Assembly: GCA_963674835.2 (NCBI GenBank)
Contig: CAXXKC010000003.1
Span: forward strand, 744,001 to 808,000
Direction: 5' to 3'
Origin: G963674835 sp963674835
Lineage (GTDB): Bacteria > Planctomycetota > Planctomycetia > Pirellulales > Thermoguttaceae
DNA length: 64,000 nt
Shown: positions 34,367 to 43,354 of the stretch, in pieces
Layout of the letters: each line of letters starts with the position of its first letter
Position numbering within the stretch: position 1 is the stretch's first letter
Notes under the pieces: model-generated
What the model was told of the DNA's origin: nothing
What the model saw: only the letters and a program-made list of their open reading frames with translations
Database searches by the model: none
Position numbers and translations under genes: made by a program

Positions 34367-36769
34367 ATGCCACGTAAGAACATTCGACTTCGCCTCGGGC
34401 CGGTGCTATGCCCGCGGCTGGGATGGCTCGTGCTCCTGGTCACTGTGGCCGCCCCCGCATCGGCTGCGCAAATCCAATTGAAGGATGGGCGCATCATCAC
34501 CGGACAGCTTGGCTACACCTCGGGCCTCGCCGAAAAGATGCTCCCTCTCAACCCCGAAGGAACGGGCCCCCTGCAACTGATCGCCTTCGTCGACGATGGT
34601 CTCCGTCGCACCTTCTTCTCCAAGCGGAACATCCAAGGCGCCTCCCTCGACGACAAAGCCGAAATCCCCGAGAAATACCGCCTCCGTCAGCAAGTCATCG
34701 AGGTCGGACGAACCGTCAAGAGCATCGGCGCTATCGTCCGCGTTCAGCCGTTCGATCAGTATGGTCGCCGCATTCTTACGATCGCCACCGCGCGCGGTCC
34801 CGAGAACATCATCCAAGGAATCACCGAGCTCACGCCTACCTGGACCCGCACCCAGTCCAACACCCACGTCCTCGACATGCGGTTGGCGACCAGTTCCATC
34901 CCGCCCGACATCTTGGCCAAGATCCTCGCTCAACAAACCGACCAGAAGGACCTCGATCAGCGCAAGAAAGTCGTTCGATTCTACCTCCAGTCCGAGCGCT
35001 ACGAAGAGGCCTACCAGGAACTCAAACGCATCCTCAAAGACTTCGGCGACCGGCCCGATATCCACCAACAGTTGGAACCCTCCCTCCACAGGATCCGCCA
35101 GCTCAGCGCCCACCAGCTCCTCGGCGAACTCAAGCTCCGTCGCGATTCCGGCCAGCACCAACTCGTCCTACAGAAACTCAACTCGTTCCCGTCCGAGGAT
35201 GTAGCCGCCGAGTCCCTCCAGGCGGTCCGCGAAATGATCGCCGAGTACCAGGCGGTCGAATCGAACCGTACCGACACCCTCGCCCAGTTCGATGCCCTCG
35301 TGCAGAAGATTGGCGACTCGGCCGTGCGCCAACGGATACAGCCCTTCAGTGAGGAACTCCACGCCGAGCTCAGTTTCAACACCATGGCTCGCATGGCGGC
35401 CTTCCGCGCCATGTTGGAAGACAAGGCCATGTCGCCCGAGGACAAGGTCGCCTTGGCCATCAGCGGTTGGCTGGCCGGCAGCGACGACGCCGTCGCCAAG
35501 CTGCCGCTGGCCCTGTCGGCCTATCGGGTGCGCAACCTGATCGCACAGTATCTCGGCGCGGCCGATGCCCTCGCTCGCCATCAGGTCTTCGAACAGTTTC
35601 ACTCCGAGGAAGCCGCCAAGCTGCCCGTCTCGATGCAACTGCTGGGCAGGATCCTCAGCCACATGAAGCCGCCGGTCGCCTCCACCCAGCCCGACCCCGC
35701 CAAACCCGGCTACTTCGAGCTCGAAGTCCCCGGGCGCGGCGATTCGCCCGCCGTGCACTACATCGTGCAGCTTCCGCCCGAATACGACCCGCACCGCCGC
35801 TATCCGACGGTCCTGACCCTTCATGGCGACGGAGTCACGCCCGAACAGCAGATCGACTGGTGGGCCGGACCGTGGACCGCACAAGGCTGGCGCTCCGGCC
35901 AGGCAAGCCGGTTCGGCACCATTGTCGTCGCACCCGAATGGGCCGCCGAGCATCAGAAGAAGTACCAGTACTCCGCCCGCGAACACGCCGCCGTCCTCGA
36001 TTGCCTGCGCGATGCCTGCCGCCGCTTTTCCATCGACACTGACCGCGTGTTTCTCAGCGGCCACTCGATGGGTGGTGATGCCGCCTGGGACCTCGGGCTG
36101 GCCCATCCGGACCTCTGGGCCGGGGTCATCCCCATCGTGGCCCAGTCCGACCGCTACTGCGCCCTCTACTGGGAGAACGCCAAGCTCGTCCCCTTCTACT
36201 TCGTCTGTGGCGAGCTCGACGACGACAAACTCGTGCAAAACTCCCGCGATCTAGATCGCTACGTCACGCGAGGCTACAACTGCACGGTCGTCGAATACGA
36301 AGGACGCGGACACGAACATTTCTCCGACGAGATCCTCCGCATCTTCGATTGGATGGGCCGACTCCGCCGCAACTTCTTCCCACGCGAATTCGAAACCATG
36401 ACCATGCGCCGGTGGGACAACTTCTTCTGGTGGGTGGAGCTCTCTCAGATGCCCGAACGCGCCATGATCGATCCGATCAACTGGCCGCCACCGCGCGGAA
36501 CGAACCCCGTCGAAACCAAGGCATCCGTCACCGCCACCAACGGCCTGCGCGTCATGACCGGAGCCGGCGATGTTCGCATCTGGCTCTCGCCCGAAATCGT
36601 CGACCTCACCCAGCGCGTGAGCATCATCGTCAACGGGCACCGACTCACCGGCGACGTCTCCACCGAGCCCAAGCTCGACGTCTTCCTCGAAGACGCACGT
36701 ACCCGCGCCGACCGGCAGCATCCCTTCTGGGCCCGAGTCGACGCCCCCACCGGCCGCCGCATCCGCTAA
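34367..36769 (+). CDS. Exported multidomain alpha/beta-hydrolase (esterase-like)
   Basis: An 800-residue protein with GAGAGGG before the ATG. Signal peptide to about residue 33 (ending ASAAQ). Residues 33-110 resemble an LSm/SHD1-type beta fold (IQLKDGRIITGQLGYT). A long helical middle follows. The hydrolase domain starts at about 445: VHYIVQLPPEYDPHRRYPTV, LHGDGVTPE, SGHSMGGDAAWDLG with nucleophile Ser, FVCGELDDDKL with acid, YEGRGHEHF with His. A C-terminal beta region ends the protein. Such esterases with PHB-depolymerase-like fold cut carbohydrate or polyester side esters. The substrate is unknown. The IS lies directly upstream, so its promoter may have been separated. Confidence 0.8.
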   Translation: MPRKNIRLRLGPVLCPRLGWLVLLVTVAAPASAAQIQLKDGRIITGQLGYTSGLAEKMLPLNPEGTGPLQLIAFVDDGLRRTFFSKRNIQGASLDDKAEIPEKYRLRQQVIEVGRTVKSIGAIVRVQPFDQYGRRILTIATARGPENIIQGITELTPTWTRTQSNTHVLDMRLATSSIPPDILAKILAQQTDQKDLDQRKKVVRFYLQSERYEEAYQELKRILKDFGDRPDIHQQLEPSLHRIRQLSAHQLLGELKLRRDSGQHQLVLQKLNSFPSEDVAAESLQAVREMIAEYQAVESNRTDTLAQFDALVQKIGDSAVRQRIQPFSEELHAELSFNTMARMAAFRAMLEDKAMSPEDKVALAISGWLAGSDDAVAKLPLALSAYRVRNLIAQYLGAADALARHQVFEQFHSEEAAKLPVSMQLLGRILSHMKPPVASTQPDPAKPGYFELEVPGRGDSPAVHYIVQLPPEYDPHRRYPTVLTLHGDGVTPEQQIDWWAGPWTAQGWRSGQASRFGTIVVAPEWAAEHQKKYQYSAREHAAVLDCLRDACRRFSIDTDRVFLSGHSMGGDAAWDLGLAHPDLWAGVIPIVAQSDRYCALYWENAKLVPFYFVCGELDDDKLVQNSRDLDRYVTRGYNCTVVEYEGRGHEHFSDEILRIFDWMGRLRRNFFPREFETMTMRRWDNFFWWVELSQMPERAMIDPINWPPPRGTNPVETKASVTATNGLRVMTGAGDVRIWLSPEIVDLTQRVSIIVNGHRLTGDVSTEPKLDVFLEDARTRADRQHPFWARVDAPTGRRIR

Positions 36770-36773
36770 CGCC

Positions 36774-36839
36774 CCCGCAGCACAGCGCCCCCGATGTGCC
36801 CTATCCGTGGCCCATGTAGCACAGCCGCCCCCGGCTGTG
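36774..36839. repeat. CACAGCC-GGCTGTG hairpin repeats, two copies
   Basis: An intact copy at 36820-36839 (CACAGCC, GCCCCC loop, GGCTGTG) follows a worn copy (CAGCACAGCGCCCCCGATGT) at 36780. They lie between the convergent esterase and the DUF3352-like gene. Confidence 0.65.
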
Positions 36840-36865
36840 CCCCGATCCGCTCACCAACTCCCGCC

Positions 36866-38761
36866 CTACTTCGTCAGCAAGACGCCCTTCATGAACCAGC
36901 CGTTCGCCTCGCTTGTCACGAACGCACCCGACGGGCCAAGATAACGCCGAACCACCTCGTAATCCGGCATCTTGCTGCCGTCGATCTCCTGCTTGCGCAT
37001 TACGCCTTTCTTTCCGGCGCCCATCGCCGTGTTCAGAATGCGGCCAAACATCGTCTCGCTCTGCGGCATCTTCCCCTCGCGGATCAGGTCGTACGTCGGC
37101 CGTACCTGCTCGTCCGTCCGTGAGAAGCTCCGCAGCGCGTTCTGGCCGGCACCCAGCTTCTTCAGCGCCTCGGCCACCTGCTGGTATTCCACGCTCCGGC
37201 CCAGGCTGCTCCGCTCGTCCACCTGCTTGAGTATTTGCACCATGAAGTCGTAGTGCGATGCGACCAGCAAATGGCCGTACGCTACCGTCACCGCCGCGTT
37301 GGGCAGAAACTCTCCTCGCTGCGTGCCGGCCCCAGCCTTTGGTAGCTTCTCCGCTTCCGGCTCCAAATTCGGAAACTCCAACTGGATCGTTGGAACTTCC
37401 CCCTTCTTCGGCGGAATCGTCTCCCAAATCACGTACTGCTCGTGCTCGCGGCGACGAACCGTCTTGTCGTCCTTCAGGTTCTTCTCAACCGCCAGGGCCA
37501 CTGCCTTCGGGTCCTTGGCCTCCACCGCGAAAAGCAGCCGCTCGCTCCCCGGACCGATCGGCATCTCGTACGCCGTAAGAACACTTACCCGCTGCCCCAG
37601 CTTCTCCACCAGGTCGGCCCTCAGATCGATCTGCGGACCGTTGGGGTCTTTCTTCAGACTCTCCAGAACGTCCTGCCACACGCCCTTCTCGCCCTCTCCG
37701 AACAACGCGTCGAACATCGGGCCGAAGTGATCGAACGCATTGAGAATATCGAGGTGGAACGTCGTATACGACGCCAGGTCTCTCGGCACCCACGGTTCGG
37801 GCGCAAACTCGTCACCATTCGGAAACTGCAGCATCTTCATCGACTTCTCATACGGCGGTGGTGCATAGATGGCCGTACGATGCACGATCTGGAATTCGTC
37901 GACCGCCAGGTTCACAAACCCGCCCACGCCTTGAATCGACGTGAAACCCTGCTCCTGAAGCACCTGCCGCATCGTCTTCCCGCGCTTGGGATCTCGCTCC
38001 GCACGTGCCGCCTGCATCGCCTCGGCATATCCGAACGGCTCCAGGAACCACCGCAAATCCGGCGCGGTGTCGCCCGCATCTTGCTGGGCACGTTTCATCA
38101 CATTCTGGAAGCCGGCCGAGTCACCCAGTGCGCCCGACTTCTGCCCACCGGCCCGCTTGAGTATCTCCTGAACCACCCCAAGGTCATCCGCCGCTCCAAG
38201 CAGGTTGTCCGTCACGAAATAGGCCACCTTGCTCAACTGCGTTTCCTGGTCCGGCTCCGGCAAGTCGAATACCGTCACCGTGACGCCCGAGTATTGCACC
38301 TCCGATTTCTTTCCCCGCCGCCGAACGAAGTTCGCGGCCGCTTTCTCCAACACCTTCTTCGCCTGCTCCACGTTGCCCGTCACATCGATTACCAGCGCTC
38401 GGGCGACCTTGTCCTTCTGTCCGTTGGGCTGGATGACGGCCACGGCCGCCTCCCCGCGAGCCAACCCGCGAATGTCATCGACCGACAGCCCTAGCCGCTC
38501 CTCCAGCCCACCGCACCGGTCGTCGATCTGCCGCTGCACATCCTTCACAAACGGCTCCATCACCGGATCCTTGGCCAATTGACCCAATTGGGTCTTGTTC
38601 CACTGATCAACCAGCTTCTGCACGTTTGGAACCGAGACAAACCCCACGGTGGAGTCCGGCAACAACGTCTCGCTGGGCACCCCTGCCCTGGCCGACGCCG
38701 AGATAGCTAGCACCAAGCCGACTGCGATGCAATTCCACATGCGTTTCCCAATCCGCGGCAC
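36866..38761 (-). CDS. Large exported protein of planctomycete type (DUF3352-like)
   Basis: A 631-residue protein. The GTG at 38761 follows AGGAGG by 6 bases and gives VPRIGKRMWNCIAVG, a good signal-peptide n-region; an ATG 21 bases downstream lacks such a site. The signal ends near SARAG. The mature start SETLLPDSTVGFVSVPNVQK and repeated mixed alpha/beta stretches (GLARGEAAVAVIQPNG, KVARALVIDVTGNVEQAK, VAYFVTDNLLGAADDLG) fit the DUF3352-like family of exported proteins; that name is tentative. No enzyme motif seen. It faces the HD gene across a divergent 312-bp gap. Confidence 0.7.
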   Translation of the reverse strand: MPRIGKRMWNCIAVGLVLAISASARAGVPSETLLPDSTVGFVSVPNVQKLVDQWNKTQLGQLAKDPVMEPFVKDVQRQIDDRCGGLEERLGLSVDDIRGLARGEAAVAVIQPNGQKDKVARALVIDVTGNVEQAKKVLEKAAANFVRRRGKKSEVQYSGVTVTVFDLPEPDQETQLSKVAYFVTDNLLGAADDLGVVQEILKRAGGQKSGALGDSAGFQNVMKRAQQDAGDTAPDLRWFLEPFGYAEAMQAARAERDPKRGKTMRQVLQEQGFTSIQGVGGFVNLAVDEFQIVHRTAIYAPPPYEKSMKMLQFPNGDEFAPEPWVPRDLASYTTFHLDILNAFDHFGPMFDALFGEGEKGVWQDVLESLKKDPNGPQIDLRADLVEKLGQRVSVLTAYEMPIGPGSERLLFAVEAKDPKAVALAVEKNLKDDKTVRRREHEQYVIWETIPPKKGEVPTIQLEFPNLEPEAEKLPKAGAGTQRGEFLPNAAVTVAYGHLLVASHYDFMVQILKQVDERSSLGRSVEYQQVAEALKKLGAGQNALRSFSRTDEQVRPTYDLIREGKMPQSETMFGRILNTAMGAGKKGVMRKQEIDGSKMPDYEVVRRYLGPSGAFVTSEANGWFMKGVLLTK

Positions 38762-39073
38762 GTTTTGCCTCCTGTTCGCCAAATAACACAGTGCAGCCAG
38801 TTTTCCCGATCCACAGAGTTCCGTAAGTCTAAACGCCGCGGCCAAATCAGACCAGATCGTTCCGGCAAGAACACCCTCGGTTCACCCATTTCGATATCGC
38901 AACAGCCTTGCCCATCCACCCTATACACTGCAAAATATGCGTCCTGATGCAACAATGTAGCCGACCCATATTCCAGCGTCGCCTCGCCCCACACGCTTCC
39001 GCACTTGCCACCCAACCCGCAAACACGCCCAGGCCTCATAGACGACCGGGGGGCCAACGGGCATAATCCAGCT
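38762..39073. other. Divergent intergenic region, no gene seen
   Basis: 312 bp between the minus-strand exported-protein gene and the HD hydrolase gene. The ribosome site AGGAGG (minus, 38768-38773) belongs to the exported protein. The region CTATACACTGCAAAATATGC near 38922 is the most A/T-rich part and could hold a promoter, but no spaced -35/-10 pair is clear. Confidence 0.5.
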
Positions 39074-40474
39074 ATGGACCGCTTCTACAACGAAAGCCTC
39101 AGCCACGACCCTATCCACGGCTATATCCCCTTTACCTCTCCGGCCGGGCTATCCGACGGCGAAATCTCCGAGCGTGAACTGCTCGACCATCCCTGGATCC
39201 AGCGGCTCCGTCAGATCCACCAGTTGCAAACCGCGTGGTGGGTCTTCCCCACCGCCGAGCATACCCGCTTCCAGCATGTTCTCGGAGCTATGCACCTGGC
39301 CAGCCGCGCCGTCGCCGTCCTCTACGACAGCCTCTGCCAGGTCTGCTCCGACGTCCCCAGCCGCGGATACGTCGAAACCCTCATGCGTCTGGCCGCCTTG
39401 CTGCATGATGTAGGCCACGGGCCGTTCGGCCATTTCTTCGACCACTACTTCCTCGCCGAATACGGTCTCACTCACGAAACGCTCGGCAGTGAAATCGTTC
39501 GCCGTGAACTGGCCGACCTGCTGCGCCGCATTCGCCGCAATCCGACCTCGACCATGGAGCCCGGCGAAACGCTCGACCCCGAGCAGATCACCCTCTTGAT
39601 CACGCGTCCCAAAGACGGATCCCAGGACGACAGCCCCCAGTGGCTGCGAATGCTCCGAAGCCTCTTCAGCGGACTCTACACCGTCGACAATATGGACTTC
39701 GTCCTCCGCGACGCCTATATGTCCGGCTACAGCGTCCGCGCGTTCGACCTCGACCGCCTCCTCCACTACAGCATGTTCACCCCGCGCGGATTGACCGTCC
39801 ACGAACGTGGCCTGTCGGCCCTCGTACGATTCATCCTCGTCCGCGCCGAGCTCTTCCGCGCCATCTACTTCCATCGCACGGTCCGCGCGATCGACCTTAC
39901 GCTCGCCGAACTCTTCGTCGATAGCAAACACCTCCTGTTCCCCGGAAACCCCCTGGACCACCTCGACCAATATCAGCAACTCACCGAATGGTCGCTTCTG
40001 GTCCAGGTCGCCGGCTGGCACCATTCCAACGATCCGAAGGTCCGCGAATTGGGCCAGCGCTGGCAACGTTTCCTCCGCCGCGATGTGCGCTGGAAACTGG
40101 CCGTCGAACGCACGGTCTTCTTCCGCCCCGATCAGTCCGAACACACCAGCATCTTCCACAGCGAGCCGATGTTCGAAGCGGCTGTTCGCGGTGTGCTGCC
40201 GGCACCGCTCAAAGACTTGCCGCTGAAGTTCGAGGTCCCTCGACACGTCCACCGGCCCGGTGCCCACGCTCCCTCGGCCGGCCAGAACTTCCTCTACGAT
40301 CCGGCCCTCGACCAGATCCGCCGCCTCGACGACCGCGAACTGTTCCGCCAGATCCCCCTGAGCTACCGCATCTGCCGCATCTATGCCGAAGACAACCACC
40401 ACAACGCCGAACTAGCAGCCATCATGGACCGCCTCATCGGCACCGATACCGCCGACGACATAACCAACATGTAA
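39074..40474 (+). CDS. HD-domain phosphohydrolase (dGTPase-like)
   Basis: A 466-residue protein; the ATG giving MDRFYNESL is chosen over a longer frame. The metal-binding HD pattern is TRFQHVLGAMHLA (His), AALLHDVGHGPFGHFFDHYF (His-Asp and a further His) and a later Asp in YTVDNMDFVLRDAYMSGYSV. The fold resembles dNTP triphosphohydrolases and the YdhJ-type HD enzymes. A nucleotide substrate is likely but not shown. It precedes purB by 94 bp in the same direction; a shared purine role is only suggestive. Confidence 0.87.
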   Translation: MDRFYNESLSHDPIHGYIPFTSPAGLSDGEISERELLDHPWIQRLRQIHQLQTAWWVFPTAEHTRFQHVLGAMHLASRAVAVLYDSLCQVCSDVPSRGYVETLMRLAALLHDVGHGPFGHFFDHYFLAEYGLTHETLGSEIVRRELADLLRRIRRNPTSTMEPGETLDPEQITLLITRPKDGSQDDSPQWLRMLRSLFSGLYTVDNMDFVLRDAYMSGYSVRAFDLDRLLHYSMFTPRGLTVHERGLSALVRFILVRAELFRAIYFHRTVRAIDLTLAELFVDSKHLLFPGNPLDHLDQYQQLTEWSLLVQVAGWHHSNDPKVRELGQRWQRFLRRDVRWKLAVERTVFFRPDQSEHTSIFHSEPMFEAAVRGVLPAPLKDLPLKFEVPRHVHRPGAHAPSAGQNFLYDPALDQIRRLDDRELFRQIPLSYRICRIYAEDNHHNAELAAIMDRLIGTDTADDITNM

Positions 40475-40568
40475 CCCAAGCGGAAAGCAGAAAGCCGAAA
40501 ACGGAACCCACCACAATCCGCTTTCCGCTTTCCACTTTCCGCTCTCCAGCACCCACTACTCCTCCCCA

Positions 40569-41999
40569 ATGCCCGACAACACCCAATACGACAATCCCCT
40601 CATCGCCCGCTACGCCTCCGCTCAAATGAGCCAACTGTGGAGCCCGCAGCGGAAGTTCAGCACCTGGCGCCGGCTCTGGATCGCCTTGGCCGAGGCGGAG
40701 GCCGAATTGGGGCTGCCGATCAGCGCCGAACAGATCGACGAAATGAAGGCCCACGTCGACGACATCGACTTCGCCGTGGCCGACCAATACGAACGGCAGC
40801 GCCGCCACGACGTCATGGCGCACGTCTTGACCTACGGCGACGCCTGCCCCACGGCCAAGCCCATCATCCACCTCGGCGCCACAAGCTGCTTCGTCACCGA
40901 CAACACCGACCTGATCCTCATCCGCGAGTCGCTCGACATGGTCCGCCAGCGCCTCGTGGCGGTGATCGATCGGCTATCCACCTTCGCCCTCGAGCATCGG
41001 GCGTTGCCCTGCCTCGCCCTGACCCATCTTCAGCCGGCCCAGCCGACGACCGTCGGCCGCCGCGCATGTCTCTGGGCTCACGACTTCGTCTTGGACCTCG
41101 CCGAGATCGAGCACCGCCTAGCGACACTCAAGGCCCGCGGCGCCAAGGGCACCACCGGCACCCAGGCAAGCTTCCTCAGCCTCTTCGGCGGCGACCACCA
41201 GCGCGTCCGACGCTTGGAGCACCTGATCAACCAGAAACTTGGCTTCGCCGATTCCTACGCCGTCACCGGCCAGACCTACTCGCGAAAGGTCGACTCCCAA
41301 GTGCTCGACGTGCTCTCCGGCATCGCCCAGAGCGCCCACAAGATGGCCACCGACCTGCGCATTCTCCAGAACCGCAAAGAAATCGAGGAGCCCTTCGAGA
41401 AAGACCAGATCGGCTCCTCCGCCATGGCCTACAAGCGCAATCCCATGCGCAGCGAGCGCATTTGTTCCCTCGCTCGCTTCGTCATCAGCCTGCAGAGCAG
41501 CCCCGCCATGACTGCGGCCACCCAGTGGCTCGAGCGCACCCTGGACGACAGCGCCAACCGTCGTCTCGTCCTGCCCCAGGCATTCCTGGCAATCGACGCC
41601 ATTCTCATCCTCTGCCAGAATGTCACGACCGGCCTGGTCGTGTACCCGAAGGTCATCGCGCGCAACCTCCAGTCCGAGTTGCCGTTCATGGCCACCGAGA
41701 ACATCCTCATGGCCGCCGTCGCCGCCGGTGGCGATCGCCAGGAACTTCACGAGCGGATCCGTCGCCACAGCCAGGCGGCCGCCGCGGTGGTCAAACAAGA
41801 GGGCGGCCACAACGACCTCTTCCAGCGACTCCAGGCCGACCCGGCCTTCTCCGCGGTCGATCTCGCCGCCGAGCTCGATCCCACCCGCTTCGTCGGCCGC
41901 GCCCCCGAACAAGTCGACGAGTTCCTCGCCGAAGTCATCGACCCCATCCGCTCCCGCCACCCCGACGCCCTCGCCACTGACGCCGACGTAAGGGTGTAA
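40569..41999 (+). CDS. purB: Adenylosuccinate lyase
   Basis: A 476-residue enzyme of the fumarase/aspartase superfamily. The fumarate-lyase signature GSSAMAYKRNPMRSERI (about 275) carries the catalytic Ser loop. HDVMAHVLTYG, THLQPAQPTTVGRRACLW and GTTGTQASFLSLFGGDH are other family parts. It splits SAICAR to AICAR and adenylosuccinate to AMP in purine synthesis. It is about the human-type length, longer at the C-terminus than E. coli PurB. purF lies 14 kb away on the other strand, so purine genes are dispersed. Confidence 0.96.
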   Translation: MPDNTQYDNPLIARYASAQMSQLWSPQRKFSTWRRLWIALAEAEAELGLPISAEQIDEMKAHVDDIDFAVADQYERQRRHDVMAHVLTYGDACPTAKPIIHLGATSCFVTDNTDLILIRESLDMVRQRLVAVIDRLSTFALEHRALPCLALTHLQPAQPTTVGRRACLWAHDFVLDLAEIEHRLATLKARGAKGTTGTQASFLSLFGGDHQRVRRLEHLINQKLGFADSYAVTGQTYSRKVDSQVLDVLSGIAQSAHKMATDLRILQNRKEIEEPFEKDQIGSSAMAYKRNPMRSERICSLARFVISLQSSPAMTAATQWLERTLDDSANRRLVLPQAFLAIDAILILCQNVTTGLVVYPKVIARNLQSELPFMATENILMAAVAAGGDRQELHERIRRHSQAAAAVVKQEGGHNDLFQRLQADPAFSAVDLAAELDPTRFVGRAPEQVDEFLAEVIDPIRSRHPDALATDADVRV

Positions 42000-42115
42000 G
42001 ACACCCACCGTCGGCCGAACATCGGCAGATGCGGCCGCTTCCCACCCATCACGACGTCGCCCCACGCCGAGGGCACCCGCGCACGACGATCCCGAGCCCG
42101 TCGGCCCCGCACGCC

Positions 42116-43354
42116 TCAACCCCTCAACCGCACCGTCGGCTTCTCGCCATACTCGATCACCGCCGGCATCCCATCCGCCGCGATCGACATCCGTGCCGCC
42201 TCGGTCACCAGCTCGTTGATCGAGCTGTTGGCCGGCGTGGCCAGCAACCCGCGGCGGTCGATGTCCTCCAGAACTTGCCCGCGATCTGCAGCCGCGTTGA
42301 CCCGCTTGGCCGACAAGACGATCGCTTCGATCGAGTCATATCCATAACCTACCGGCTTCAGCCCGTCGGCCTCCCAGGCAACCAGGCGGAAATAATCGGG
42401 GCTCACGTACCGGAACGCCGCGCCGGCCAGCTTGTCGACGTACCCATGGCTCACACCCCGGTACTGGTCGTCGTGGGCGATGATCGATCCGCAGTCGTTC
42501 CCCTCGCAGTACATCATCAGGTTCTGGTCGTTCGTCCCGGCACCCTCGTCCGGATACCCGAGGCCGTCGGTAATGCTCATCACCGCGCCGTTCTCCCAAA
42601 CCACCCGGCCCGCCGACCACAGATAGCCCACGTTCCCGTTAGGAAACTTCCCCTCCACACCGCGTACCGAAACCTCGACCGGCTTCAGGCCCGTGATGAA
42701 ATAGACCAAGTCCACGTAGTGGCAGCCCACGTACGTAAACGGATCGCTGTTCTCCTTGGTGAACCAATTCTGAAAGTTCGAGTGCCTGTAATAGTACGGC
42801 TCGATCATCTTCGCCTCGCCGCAGCGGAACTCGCCAAAGCGGCCCTTGCGATACAGGCTGCGCGCATCCAGCGCACGGCGGTCGAACCGCTTGTGGTATT
42901 CCACGGCCACCAGCAGGCCCCGCTCCTTGGCCATCCGCTCGATGACGATCGATTGCGAGTACGTCGGCACGAGCGGCTTGACCGACAAAACGTGTTGGTC
43001 GTGTTCCAATGCCGTTCGGATCACCGGATCGTGGAAATGGTCGGGCACCGCCACCACCACGATGTTCTGCGCCGGCATCGCCGCAATCACTTCCTTGTAC
43101 GCGTCCGGAAACATCCGGTCCGCGGGTTCCTTCAACGACGGACTCGCCTCGAACGACTGCCCCGGAAACGCCTCGCGCAGCCGGGTCGACTCGGCCAGCG
43201 CCTTCAGTGGCGGCGAGTTCAGCGCGCACACCTTGATCGCCCCGATCTGACCCGTCCGCTGCAGGTGATACAACGACGGTAGGATCTGATCGTGGGTAAT
43301 CATCCCGCCCCCGACGACGGTCACTTGCGGTTGCTCTGTTGCTTGTCCGGTCAT
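42116..43354 (-). CDS. Gfo/Idh/MocA-family oxidoreductase
   Basis: A 412-residue protein with an NAD(P)-binding Rossmann start (VTVVGGGMITHDQILPSL) and the family's EKPLV equivalent as SVKPLVPTYSQS. YHKRFDRRAL and the TYVGCHYVDLVYF region supply the catalytic Lys/His side. The family oxidises sugars, inositols and related compounds. It is the second gene of an operon: its ATG overlaps the stop of the class III aminotransferase (4-bp ATGA, minus strand). An amino- or keto-sugar substrate is suggested by the partner but not proved. Confidence 0.9.
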   Translation of the reverse strand: MTGQATEQPQVTVVGGGMITHDQILPSLYHLQRTGQIGAIKVCALNSPPLKALAESTRLREAFPGQSFEASPSLKEPADRMFPDAYKEVIAAMPAQNIVVVAVPDHFHDPVIRTALEHDQHVLSVKPLVPTYSQSIVIERMAKERGLLVAVEYHKRFDRRALDARSLYRKGRFGEFRCGEAKMIEPYYYRHSNFQNWFTKENSDPFTYVGCHYVDLVYFITGLKPVEVSVRGVEGKFPNGNVGYLWSAGRVVWENGAVMSITDGLGYPDEGAGTNDQNLMMYCEGNDCGSIIAHDDQYRGVSHGYVDKLAGAAFRYVSPDYFRLVAWEADGLKPVGYGYDSIEAIVLSAKRVNAAADRGQVLEDIDRRGLLATPANSSINELVTEAARMSIAADGMPAVIEYGEKPTVRLRG

